Assembly (NCBI RefSeq): GCF_049994905.1
Contig: NZ_CP188258.1
Location: 1,860,001-1,924,000, forward strand
From: Diaminobutyricibacter sp049994905
GTDB taxonomy: Bacteria; Actinomycetota; Actinomycetes; Actinomycetales; Microbacteriaceae
Reading direction: 5' to 3'
DNA: 64,000 nucleotides
The translations under genes were made by a program, and so were the position numbers. The notes under the pieces are model-generated. The model had not been told where the DNA came from, did not search any database, and saw nothing but the letters and a program-made list of their open reading frames with translations. This document shows positions 51,911-60,045 of this stretch, in pieces (the first letter of the stretch is position 1; each line of letters starts with the position of its first letter).

Positions 51911-51924
51911 GACGGCTCCCGTCT

Positions 51925-51930
51925 TAGACT
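51925..51930 (+). promoter_or_regulatory. Putative -10 hexamer for the small zinc-binding-like protein
   Basis: TAGACT six bases before ATG 51937, with GAAACC between; leaderless spacing. Confidence 0.45.
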
Positions 51931-51936
51931 GAAACC

Positions 51937-52236
51937 ATGCCGCGCAGCAACCGTCCCCGAGGTCGAAAGCCCAGCCAGGACGAAGACGAGGCTCTCGATC
52001 TGTCGCGTGCCACGCAGGGTTGGCGCCGTACGGAGGTGCGCCGGGGCTTCGCGTGGAACGTTCAGCCGGTTTCGCCGGTGCAGGCTGTCAAGGTCTACAT
52101 CTGCCCGGGGTGCGGCCTCGAGATCGAGCCGGGCGTCGCACACCTCGTCACCTGGCGTGCGGATGGTCTGATGGGCGACGCTGCTGACATCGCCGCCAGG
52201 AGGCACTGGCACACCCACTGCTGGAGGATCAGTTGA
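51937..52236 (+). CDS. Small protein with a zinc-ribbon-like Cys/His cluster
   Basis: This 99-residue protein has a basic, disordered start (MPRSNRPRGRKPSQDEDEAL) followed by VYICPGCGLEIEPGVAHLV and a C-terminal HWHTHCW. The CPGC pair together with the later His/Cys residues could bind one zinc. Relatives are often labelled ATP/GTP-binding protein in databases, but no P-loop is visible. It overlaps the next gene (TTGA), so it is translationally coupled to the hydrolase. Confidence 0.75.
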   Translation: MPRSNRPRGRKPSQDEDEALDLSRATQGWRRTEVRRGFAWNVQPVSPVQAVKVYICPGCGLEIEPGVAHLVTWRADGLMGDAADIAARRHWHTHCWRIS

Positions 52237-52967
52237 CGATCGAGATCAGAGGGGGCGTCGAACTCCCGGCCCGCCGCGAGGACATCGAACTCCGCACGAG
52301 CGACGGGCTCACGCTCGTCGGCGAACTCGCGGCCCCGCTCGAACGCGCGCCTGTCGCGACACTCGTGACGCTGCACCCGCTTCCGACCGGTGGGGGGTTC
52401 ATGGACTCCCACATCCTGCGCAAGGCGGCTGCACGCCTCCCGGCGCTTGCCGACATCGCTGTGCTGCGTTTCAATACGCGGGGGACCCGATCCCCTCGTG
52501 GTACGAGCGGAGGACAGTTCGACGGCGGCGTCGGAGAGCGTTTCGATGTCGTCGCGGCCATGGACTTCGTCGCTGAGCGCGGGCTCCCGCATCCGTGGCT
52601 GGTCGGGTGGTCGTTCGGAACCGAGCTCGCCCTGATGTACGGGCGGGAGCTGGCGGTCGACGGGGTCATCCTGCTCTCGCCGCCGCTGCACCGGGCGACA
52701 CCCGCGCAGCTGTCGGCGTGGGCGGGTGACAGCCGGCCGATGGTCGCGCTCATCCCGGAGCATGACGACTACCTGCGGCCCGAGGCGGCCGCCGAGCGTT
52801 TCGCCGCCGTTCCCCAGATCGAACTCGTGAACGTCGAAGGCGGAAAACACCTGTGGGTGGGGGAGGCGCAGACGCGACGGGTGCTCACAGAGATCGTGAA
52901 GCGCGTCAACCCGGCCGCGCTGCCGCTGCCGACCGAGTGGTCGGGCCCGTCTGAGCCCGGAGCCTGA
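52233..52967 (+). CDS. Alpha/beta hydrolase
   Basis: This 244-residue alpha/beta-hydrolase-fold protein of the dienelactone-hydrolase/KTN-like group has an N-terminal strand region ELRTSDGLTLVGELAAP, VTLHPLPTGGGFMDSHI (oxyanion region), the nucleophile elbow VGWSFGTELAL (Ser at about 128), a later Asp in IPEHDDYLRP and the His in GGKHLWVG. The TTG start at 52233 overlaps the stop of the preceding gene. The substrate is unknown. Confidence 0.86.
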   Translation: MTIEIRGGVELPARREDIELRTSDGLTLVGELAAPLERAPVATLVTLHPLPTGGGFMDSHILRKAAARLPALADIAVLRFNTRGTRSPRGTSGGQFDGGVGERFDVVAAMDFVAERGLPHPWLVGWSFGTELALMYGRELAVDGVILLSPPLHRATPAQLSAWAGDSRPMVALIPEHDDYLRPEAAAERFAAVPQIELVNVEGGKHLWVGEAQTRRVLTEIVKRVNPAALPLPTEWSGPSEPGA

Positions 52968-52996
52968 CTGTTCCCGGGGCCTGACTGTTCCCGGGG
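52963..52996. repeat. 17-bp perfect tandem duplication at the hydrolase stop
   Basis: CCTGACTGTTCCCGGGG is present twice in immediate succession (52963-52979, 52980-52996). The first copy contains the hydrolase stop codon; the second ends next to the stop of the convergent AI-2E permease. It looks like a recent slippage duplication. Confidence 0.85.
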
Positions 52997-54034
52997 TCAG
53001 AGCTCGTTCTGCCGGGGGATCACGACCTGCTTGATGATGAGCAGGATGGACGCGGCGAACGGGATGGCGATCAGGGCGCCCAGGATGCCGAGGAGCGAGC
53101 CGCCGGCCAGCGCTGCGATGACCACCACGGCGCCTGGGACCTGCACGGCGCGGTTCATGATGCGGGGGCTGAGCACGTATGCCTCGACCTGCATGTAGAC
53201 GAGGTAGTAGATCGCCGCCGCGAGGGCGGTCGGCCAGCCGGACAGCAGGCAGAGGGCGACGATGATGACGGAACCGGTGATGGTTCCGACGAGAGGGATC
53301 AGCGAGAAGAAGAACGCGATGGATGCGAGGAGGATGGGGAACCTCGCACCGATGATCGTGAGGAAGATCGCGCTGAGGGCACCGTTGACAAGTGCAAGCG
53401 ACACCTGGCCCCCGACGTACTTGCCGACCGAGTCGGTCACCTGGTCGGCCAGGTCGGCGAATCGGGAGCGCTTCGAGGCGGGAACCAGCAGGTAGCTGGC
53501 TCGTTTGATGCTGGGCAGGGATGCCGTGAAGTAGATCGTGAGGATGATCACGACGATCACCCCGAAGAATCCGCTCACGATGCCCAGACCCGTCTGCACG
53601 ATGCCGTTGGTGATGTTGCCGACATTGCTCTGCAGCCAGTGGACGACGTTGTTGATGTTCTCCTGGTTGACGATGGTCGGGAACTGTCGCTGCAGCGACT
53701 CGAACCACTTCTGGGCGTCGCCTTTCTGCACCCAGGTCACGATGCCCTGGACCAGCTGCGTCGCCTGGCTGACCGCGATGGGCACGATCGCCCAGATCAG
53801 GGCGGTGAACGCGCCGATGATGACGACGAGCACGGTCACCAGTGCCGCCCACCGGGGGAACTTGCGCCGCTCGAGGAACGCGATCAGCGGTTCGATGCCG
53901 AGGGCGATGAAGAGCGCAGCCCCGATGTAGGTGAGGATCGTCGACAGAGTGACGATCGACATCAGGATCAGGAGGCCGAGGCCGACGCCGAGGGTTCCGA
54001 TGAGGCCGAATCTGAACGCGTTCTGGATCTTCAT
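52997..54034 (-). CDS. AI-2E family transporter (PerM-like)
   Basis: This 345-residue membrane protein has about eight hydrophobic helices with the family layout: LTYIGAALFIALGIEPLIAFLERRK near the N-terminus, a large amphipathic middle segment (about 95-155), VIVVIILTIYFTASLPSI and the C-terminal GGSLLGILGALIAIPFAASI. The family includes proteins linked to AI-2 export, sodium transport and sporulation; substrate assignment is not safe. It is followed, 17 bp upstream on the minus strand, by the giant coiled-coil gene, so they may be co-transcribed. Confidence 0.9.
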   Translation of the reverse strand: MKIQNAFRFGLIGTLGVGLGLLILMSIVTLSTILTYIGAALFIALGIEPLIAFLERRKFPRWAALVTVLVVIIGAFTALIWAIVPIAVSQATQLVQGIVTWVQKGDAQKWFESLQRQFPTIVNQENINNVVHWLQSNVGNITNGIVQTGLGIVSGFFGVIVVIILTIYFTASLPSIKRASYLLVPASKRSRFADLADQVTDSVGKYVGGQVSLALVNGALSAIFLTIIGARFPILLASIAFFFSLIPLVGTITGSVIIVALCLLSGWPTALAAAIYYLVYMQVEAYVLSPRIMNRAVQVPGAVVVIAALAGGSLLGILGALIAIPFAASILLIIKQVVIPRQNEL

Positions 54035-54051
54035 CCGGACCTCCCCGTGGT

Positions 54052-56922
54052 CTAACCGTTGTCGTCCGCCGTCACCTTCTCAGCCTGCTGGAGTACACCG
54101 CGCAGGTTCTCGAAGTAGCCGGCGACGGCTTCTCGCTCGATCCTAATCTGAGCGAGCCGGTCCTCTGCGTCCGCCACGAGGCGTTCAGTGCGCTTTTCGG
54201 CGTCGTCGAGAAGGCCTGCGGCCCGCTTCTCGGCGTCTCCGACGATCTTCTTCGCCGTCGACTCCGCCTCTTTACGCGCGGCCTTGACCTCTGCGCGGGC
54301 TTCCGCTTCGATGGCGTCGGCCTCTTCGCGCTTCTCGGTCATCCGCTTGATGGCTTCGGCGAGCTGCTGGTTCGCTTCGTCGAGGTACTTCTGCATCTGG
54401 GCCACAGCTTCCTGGTGCCGCGCGAGGTGGTCCTTCTCGGCCTCGTCACGGCGAGCCTTCAGCTCGACGTCCAGATCGATGCGTGCCTGTTCGAGTTCGC
54501 GCGATCCGGCCCGTGCGGCGTCGAGGGCATCCTTGCGCACCTTCGCAAGTTCGGCCTCGAGTGCCGCCCTTGCCTCGGTGCTCTCTGCGGCGAATGCCGA
54601 GCGGGTCGACGCGATCTCGTCGGCCAGGTCGGCTCGTGCCTGCTCGATGTCGCTCGCCAGCTGCGCCCGCGCCTCAGACGAATCCTTCTCGAGGTCGACC
54701 CGGGCCTGCTCGGTCTCCTCCGCGAGGGCGACGCGGGTGTCCTCGGCCTCCCTGGTGAGCGCGATGCGCGTCTGCTCGCGCTCATTGGCAAGCTCGAGTC
54801 GCGTCGTCTCGCGTTCTTCGGCGAGGGTCGCCCTGGTCGTCTCGACCTCGTCGGCAAGTGCGGCTTTGGTGGTGTCGACCTCTTCGGTCAGCGCGCTGGT
54901 CTTCTTTTCGACTTCGGCCGCCAGGCGGCTCTTCGTCCGCTTGACCTCGGTGGCGAGCTTGCTCTTCGTCTGGTCGACCTCGGCGGCGAGTGCGCTCTTC
55001 GTCGAAGTCACCTCAGCGGCCAGGTTCGCCTGCGTCTGCTCGACCTCGGTCGCGAGGGCCGTCTTCGCCTGCAGGACTTCGTCGGCGAGTGCCGCACGGG
55101 TACCGTCGACTTCCGCCGTGAGTGCGTTGCGGGTCTCTTCGACTTCGGCGGCGAGCGCGTTCTTCGTCGTGCGCACCTCGGTCTCGAGTTCCGTTCGCGT
55201 CTTCTCGACCTCGGTGGCGAGGTCGGCCCGCGTCTTGTCGACGTCTGCCGCCAGGCTCGACCGGGCAGTGGAGACCTCGTTCTCGAGCGCCGTACGCGTG
55301 GTTGTGACCTCGTTCTCGAGGGCGGCCTTGGTGGTTGTGACCTCGTTCTCGAGGGCGGCCTTGGTGGTCGTCACCTCGTTCTCCAGGGCAGCCTTGGTGC
55401 TGCTGACTTCGTTCTCGAGTTCGGCCTTGGTCGTGCTGACCTCGTTCTCGAGTTCGGCCCTGGCCGTCGCGACATCGTTGGCGAGTTCCGTGCGCGTCTT
55501 CGTGACTTCGTTCTCGAGGTCGGCGCGCGTCGTCGTCACCTCGGTGGCGAGGTCGGCCTTCGTCTTCTCGACCAGCGCGGCGAGCGAGGTCGTCGTCTCC
55601 TCGACCTCGGTCGCGAGTGCGCTCTTCGTGCTGTCGACCTCGGCGGCGAGCGCGTTCCTGGTCTGTTCGACGTCGAGTGCGAGGGTGCGCCTGGCCTCGT
55701 CGACCTCGGTGGTGAGTGCGCTCTTCGTCTGCTCGACCTCGGCGGCGAGAGCACTCTTCGTGGCGGTGACCTCGGCGGCGAGATTCGCCTGCGTCTGCTC
55801 GACGTCGGTCGAGAGCGCCGTCTTGGTCTGCAGGACCTCGTCTGCGAGCGCGCTCCTGGTCTGCACGACATCGTCGTTGAGGGCGCTCCTGGCCTGCTCG
55901 ACCTCGGCCGTGAGCGCGGTGCGGGTCTGTTCGACCTCGACGGTGAGAGCCCGCTTCGTCTGCTCGACCTCGGTCTCCAGCGCCAGTTTCGTCGTCTGGA
56001 CCTCGTTGGCGAGGTCTGCGCGCGTCTGGGCGGTCTCGGCGGCGAGGGTGGCCCGTGCACGCTCGGTTTCGGCGGCGAGGTCGGCCCGCGCCTGTCGTGT
56101 TTCGTTGGTGAGCGCCGTTCGGGATTCGAGCGTCTCGGCCTCGAGGGTGACCCTGGTCTGCTCGATGTCGCGGGCGAGAGCCTGGCGGGCCTGCACGGAT
56201 TCCTTTTCGAATTCGGCGCGCGCGGCATCGAGGTCGGCGGTGGCCTCGGCACGACGCTGGTCCAGTTCACGCTCGATGTCTTCGGCTTCCGCCCGGGCGG
56301 CAGCGGCCTCGCGGGTCGCGACGACCTTGAGCTCGGCAGCCTCGCGCTCGGCCTCGGCACGCACGGCGGCCGATTCGCGCTTACTGGTCGCTCGCAGGTC
56401 GGCCGCCTCTGTAGCGACGGCACCGCGGATGGCCGCAGCTTCCCGCATGGCGTCCTGCGTGAGCGTTTCCTTGTCTTCCTTCGCCTTCGCAACGAGCTCG
56501 GCCGCCTCGATCCGGGCATCCTCGAGCGCCGTCGCGGCGCGTGCGCGCGCGTCGGCGAGCACGCGCTCGGCCTGCTGTGCGGCCGCCTGCTTGATCTTCT
56601 CCACCTCTGCAGCGACGCCGCTGCGCAGCTTCTCAGCGTCGATGTCGGCCTGCGCGATCAGCCGGGTCGACTGCTCCTCTGCGACGCGAAGCGTGTTCTC
56701 GAGCTTGGTTCCGAGCCCCGAGAAGGTCGGGCTGCCGACCTCTTCGATCTCGGCGTTGAGCTCTTCGACGCGGATCTGCAGTCGTTTGATCTCCTTGGTC
56801 GATTCCGCGCTCTGCGTGTTCGACTTGATGAGCTCGCGGCGGAGCGCCTGGATGGCCTTGTCGACCTCATCCTTGTCGTATCCGCGGAATACCTGGGTGA
56901 AGTTCTCGTCGTCGGTCGCCAC
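54052..56922 (-). CDS. Giant coiled-coil protein with DivIVA-like N-terminus and about 50 hendecad repeats
   Basis: This 956-residue, almost wholly helical protein has no membrane segment or signal peptide. Residues 9-30 (TQVFRGYDKDEVDKAIQAL) resemble the DivIVA/Wag31 N-terminal motif. Residues 35-243 are Ala/Glu/Arg-rich coiled coil. Residues 244-793 are 50 uninterrupted 11-residue repeats with consensus xTRxALAxEVx. Residues 794-940 are a heptad-like tail ending GYFENLRGVLQQAE. Hydrophobics at repeat positions 2, 6 and 10 (4-3-4 spacing) are those of hendecad coiled coils. In layout it recalls Streptomyces Scy/FilP cytoskeletal proteins; that role is inference. GTG 56922 follows AGGAG five bases upstream. 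Confidence 0.9.
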   Translation of the reverse strand: MATDDENFTQVFRGYDKDEVDKAIQALRRELIKSNTQSAESTKEIKRLQIRVEELNAEIEEVGSPTFSGLGTKLENTLRVAEEQSTRLIAQADIDAEKLRSGVAAEVEKIKQAAAQQAERVLADARARAATALEDARIEAAELVAKAKEDKETLTQDAMREAAAIRGAVATEAADLRATSKRESAAVRAEAEREAAELKVVATREAAAARAEAEDIERELDQRRAEATADLDAARAEFEKESVQARQALARDIEQTRVTLEAETLESRTALTNETRQARADLAAETERARATLAAETAQTRADLANEVQTTKLALETEVEQTKRALTVEVEQTRTALTAEVEQARSALNDDVVQTRSALADEVLQTKTALSTDVEQTQANLAAEVTATKSALAAEVEQTKSALTTEVDEARRTLALDVEQTRNALAAEVDSTKSALATEVEETTTSLAALVEKTKADLATEVTTTRADLENEVTKTRTELANDVATARAELENEVSTTKAELENEVSSTKAALENEVTTTKAALENEVTTTKAALENEVTTTRTALENEVSTARSSLAADVDKTRADLATEVEKTRTELETEVRTTKNALAAEVEETRNALTAEVDGTRAALADEVLQAKTALATEVEQTQANLAAEVTSTKSALAAEVDQTKSKLATEVKRTKSRLAAEVEKKTSALTEEVDTTKAALADEVETTRATLAEERETTRLELANEREQTRIALTREAEDTRVALAEETEQARVDLEKDSSEARAQLASDIEQARADLADEIASTRSAFAAESTEARAALEAELAKVRKDALDAARAGSRELEQARIDLDVELKARRDEAEKDHLARHQEAVAQMQKYLDEANQQLAEAIKRMTEKREEADAIEAEARAEVKAARKEAESTAKKIVGDAEKRAAGLLDDAEKRTERLVADAEDRLAQIRIEREAVAGYFENLRGVLQQAEKVTADDNG
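54544..56193 (-). repeat. Tandem 33-bp (11-codon) repeats, 50 units
   Basis: Residues 244-793 of the coiled-coil gene divide without a single insertion or deletion into 50 units of 11 codons. Typical units are QTRNALAAEVD, STKSALAAEVE and TTKAALENEVT; the last is found twice in succession. Units 11-15 and 34-38 are closely alike (QTQANLAAEVT followed by xTKSALAAEVx), pointing to an older duplication of a 23-unit block. DNA similarity between units is moderate, so the array is not a fresh expansion. Confidence 0.95.
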
Positions 56923-57192
56923 TGTCTCTCCTGGTCAATTGACTGCAGGCGTTCGGGGGGTGGGGCGCTGCAACCGATCCGATCTTACCGACCACGCCTG
57001 CGCGTCGCATTTGCGGTGCTCGCAGGCAACGGTTAGCGGGCTCTCAGGGTCGTCCGGTATCGTTGGGTGACTTTGTTTGTTGCCGTTCACCGGCGGTGTA
57101 TCCGCTGTGATTGGTGTGGTCCAGAAACCCGATGAGGGCGGCAACCGCCGTCCGGCCGCACCACGGAATCGCTCAGCGAGAACGGGCAGCAC

Positions 57193-57198
57193 AGGAGG
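57193..57198 (+). promoter_or_regulatory. Strong Shine-Dalgarno deciding a TTG start
   Basis: AGGAGG with a 7-base spacer to TTG 57206. Upstream, the 283-bp divergent gap 56923-57205 also holds a perfect palindrome GTCAATTGAC at 56934-56943, next to the ribosome binding site of the minus-strand coiled-coil gene; no clear promoter was recognised. Confidence 0.7.
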
Positions 57199-57205
57199 AG
57201 CTTTT

Positions 57206-59041
57206 TTGCGTTTTGTACTCGCCATCGTCGCCTTCGTGGTGGCCGCCGTGCTGATCGTCGCCGGCATCGCCCAGCGCACGGTGTTCGCACCGCCGTCCCA
57301 GGTGTCGGCCGCGACCACCGTCAGCGGCGCCCCGCGGTTCATCATGGTCGACGGATCGGTGCTCAATTCCCACCCCGGGCAGCAGACGTTGTACGTCGAC
57401 GGCGCCCCGAACGAGCTTGTCGCGTACGGTCGCACCGCGGATGTCACTGCGTGGCTGGGCGACCAGTCCTACGCGACGCTGAAATACGACGCGACGAGCG
57501 GCAGCCTGACGAGCAAGAGCGTGGCGCCCCAGCCAGCCGATGACGCCCAGTCGTCGACCGGCACTGCGCCGTCCACGACACCGCCGCCGGTCTCCGGCAC
57601 CGCGAAAGGGGAGCCGGTCAAGGGGCCGAATCCCGCCGGCTCCGACCTGTGGCTCGAACAGTTCTCCGGTCCTGATGCGAACGTGACGCGCATGAACGTT
57701 CCCAACAACGTGAGCGTGATCATCGCGAGCGACGGCACGGCTCCTGCCCCGAACCAGATCCGCATCGTGTGGCCGCTCGACTCGAGCACCCCGTGGGCCG
57801 GACCGCTGATCGTCGGTGGTGGCGTGCTGCTCATCATCGGGCTCGCGCTCTACCTGTGGGGACTGTACGCACTGCGCAGGTCGCGCGGACCGAGGCGTAA
57901 GGGCGGACCCAAGATGCCGAAGCTGCCGAAGGCGCCGAAGTACAAGCCGACGAAGGCCATCGAGACGACTCCGAAGGGGCGCCGTTCCGCGCGTCGGGCC
58001 CTGGTCGCCGTGCCGGTCGTCCTGGTCGGCGCGCTCGCCCTGTCCGGCTGCTCGGGCGACTACTGGCCGCACTTCGGTGCGGCCGCTCCGCTGGCGAGCT
58101 CCACCCCGATCACCACCGAACTGCCCAAGGCGAAAGACGTTCAGCCCCCGGCGGTGACCGTTCCGCAGCTCGAGCGGATCATGACGAAGATCTCTGCCGT
58201 CGCTACGGCGGCGGATGCGAAGCTCGACTCAAAAGCTATCGCTACGCGTTTCACCGGCCCGGCCCTCGAGCTGCGCCAGGCGAACTACGCCATCCGCGCG
58301 AAGAAGTCGGACGAGCCAGCGCTCCCGGCCGTCGCCGCCGGCCCGCTCGCGCTGACGCTTCCCCAGGCGACGGACATGTGGCCCCGCGTGGTGTCCACCG
58401 TCGTGCAGGGTGCGAACAAGACACAGGCGCCGCAGGCCATCACCCTGGTGCAGCAGACCCCGCGGTCGAATTACCTCGTGACCTATGCCGTGTCCCTCGA
58501 ACCCAAGGCGAAGGTTCCCGATCTCGCCCCGGCGAGTATCGGTGCGGCCGTCGTTCCGCCGGACTCGAAGCTGCTCCTCCTCCCTCCGCAGCAGGTCGCC
58601 ACCGCCTACGGTGACATCCTGATGAAGGGTCCGAAGAGCACTTATTTCAACTTGTTCGAGGCCAAGGGCGACACCCTGCGTCCGTCGGTCGGTCTCGAAT
58701 ACAAGACGAAGAAGCAGGCGGCGATCCCCAAAACCGCATCGCTCACCTTCAGCAACAAGGTCGGCTCGGGTACGCCCATCGCTATGGCGACGAATGATTC
58801 GGGTGCTATCGTCTGGACGAACCTCGACGAGACGGAGACACTCAAGGTCGTCGAAGCCGGGGCCGAGGTCAACGCGGGCGCCAGTTCGGCTGCGTTGAGC
58901 GGGGTGAGCTCGAGTAAGAAGGGCATCGCCTCGACGTACGGGTACCAGCTGGCGTTCTACGTACCGCCGGCCGGATCCGACCAGAAGATCACGTTGCTCG
59001 GGTTCGCCCAGGGCCTCGTCTCAGCCAAGGAGGTTCAATGA
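57206..59041 (+). CDS. Membrane protein with internal lipobox-like segment, unknown function
   Basis: This 611-residue protein has TM1 at about 4-23 (FVLAIVAFVVAAVLIVAG), an extracytoplasmic domain (24-199) with a Thr/Pro/Ser-rich linker, TM2 at about 200-221, a strongly basic cytoplasmic segment (223-264), and then a third hydrophobic stretch 265-282 ending in LALSGC. That stretch looks like a lipoprotein signal in mid-protein. It is followed by a second large extracytoplasmic domain (283-611). The TTG start at 57206 is chosen because AGGAGG lies seven bases upstream; earlier GTG/TTG codons at 57077, 57107 and 57116 have no such site. The stop overlaps the next gene. Confidence 0.72.
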   Translation: MRFVLAIVAFVVAAVLIVAGIAQRTVFAPPSQVSAATTVSGAPRFIMVDGSVLNSHPGQQTLYVDGAPNELVAYGRTADVTAWLGDQSYATLKYDATSGSLTSKSVAPQPADDAQSSTGTAPSTTPPPVSGTAKGEPVKGPNPAGSDLWLEQFSGPDANVTRMNVPNNVSVIIASDGTAPAPNQIRIVWPLDSSTPWAGPLIVGGGVLLIIGLALYLWGLYALRRSRGPRRKGGPKMPKLPKAPKYKPTKAIETTPKGRRSARRALVAVPVVLVGALALSGCSGDYWPHFGAAAPLASSTPITTELPKAKDVQPPAVTVPQLERIMTKISAVATAADAKLDSKAIATRFTGPALELRQANYAIRAKKSDEPALPAVAAGPLALTLPQATDMWPRVVSTVVQGANKTQAPQAITLVQQTPRSNYLVTYAVSLEPKAKVPDLAPASIGAAVVPPDSKLLLLPPQQVATAYGDILMKGPKSTYFNLFEAKGDTLRPSVGLEYKTKKQAAIPKTASLTFSNKVGSGTPIAMATNDSGAIVWTNLDETETLKVVEAGAEVNAGASSAALSGVSSSKKGIASTYGYQLAFYVPPAGSDQKITLLGFAQGLVSAKEVQ

Positions 59042-60012
59042 GCCAGATTCCTCCCTCCCACCTGCGCGGAGCGGTCGACCTTTCGTCCCTGGTGAATCGC
59101 GCGGCGACGTCGGGTGGCCCTGCCGCTGCATCCGGTGCTGACCCGGATTCGCCGGCGCAGGCGCTCGTGCTGCCCAGCCTGTTCTTCGAGGGCACCGACG
59201 CCAATTTCAACGACTTCCTCGACCTGTCGATGACCGTACCGGTGATCGTCGACCTCGCTGCCTCGTGGGCAGAGCCGTCGCAGCAGCTGTCGAGGGTTCT
59301 CGAGCGGGTCATCCAGGACTATGCAGGACAGTTCGTCCTCGTCACCGTCGATGTGGATTCGAACCCCCAGCTCGCGCAGGCATTCCAGGCTCAGTCCGTC
59401 CCTGCGGCAGCAGCGGTGATCGCCGGTCGGCCGGTGCAGCTGTTCGCCGGCGCGCTGCCGGAGGCGCAGATCCGCGACGTCTTCGAACAACTCCTCCAGT
59501 TGGCCGCACAGAACGGTGTGACCGGCCGGGTGACCGTCGAGGGTGACGGTGCAGCACCCGCGGAGGCCGACGCTGCAGCCGAGCCGCAGCCCGAACCTCT
59601 GCCGCCGCACCACGCCGAAGCGTACGAGGCGATCGAGCGGGGTGACTTCGACGAGGCGATCGCGGAGTACAAGCTCGCGATCGCGCAGGACCCGCGCGAC
59701 ACGATGGCTGTCGCAGGCCTGGCCCAGGTGAGCCTGCTCGCACGTCTCCAGGGCAGGACGGCCGACGAGATCCGTTCGGCTGCGGCCCAGGACCCCGACG
59801 ATGCGGAAGCGCAGGAGCTGGTCGCCGACCTGGACATCTCGGGCGGACACGTGGACGACGCGTTCGATCGGCTCCTTACGCTCTTCCCGAAGCTCGGCGG
59901 CCCGGAGCGGGACTCGGTGCGAGCCCGCCTGCTCGACTATTTCGAGATCGTCGGTGTGGACGACCCGCGTGTGATGAAGGCCCGGGCTAGGCTGGCGTCG
60001 CTTCTGTACTGA
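59038..60012 (+). CDS. Thioredoxin-like/TPR co-chaperone (YbbN/CnoX type)
   Basis: This 324-residue protein has a thioredoxin fold (about 60-170: VPVIVDLAASWAEPSQQLSRV, FVLVTVDVDSNPQLAQAF, VPAAAAVIAGRP) joined to C-terminal TPR helices (AYEAIERGDFDEAIAEYKLA...). The redox site is WAEPSQQ instead of WCxxC, so it cannot act as a classical disulfide oxidoreductase; YbbN proteins often lack one or both cysteines and act as holdases. It overlaps the preceding membrane-protein gene by four bases. Confidence 0.9.
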   Translation: MSQIPPSHLRGAVDLSSLVNRAATSGGPAAASGADPDSPAQALVLPSLFFEGTDANFNDFLDLSMTVPVIVDLAASWAEPSQQLSRVLERVIQDYAGQFVLVTVDVDSNPQLAQAFQAQSVPAAAAVIAGRPVQLFAGALPEAQIRDVFEQLLQLAAQNGVTGRVTVEGDGAAPAEADAAAEPQPEPLPPHHAEAYEAIERGDFDEAIAEYKLAIAQDPRDTMAVAGLAQVSLLARLQGRTADEIRSAAAQDPDDAEAQELVADLDISGGHVDDAFDRLLTLFPKLGGPERDSVRARLLDYFEIVGVDDPRVMKARARLASLLY

Positions 60013-60045
60013 CCCCACGCCAGACCAGACCCCGGGAGGCTCCGC

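Noticed and set aside
54188..57070. Very long open frames on the plus strand opposite the coiled-coil gene (two frames of roughly 870-960 codons).
   Set aside because: They mirror the 11-codon repeats in antisense, have Ser/Arg- or Gly/Leu-rich nonsense composition and no ribosome binding site; the minus-strand gene has proper starts and coiled-coil sense.
57077..57205. Longer N-terminus for the membrane protein starting at 57077, 57107 or 57116.
   Set aside because: No Shine-Dalgarno sequence there, whereas AGGAGG sits seven bases before TTG 57206 and the added residues are hydrophilic and unlike a membrane-protein start. Not fully excluded.
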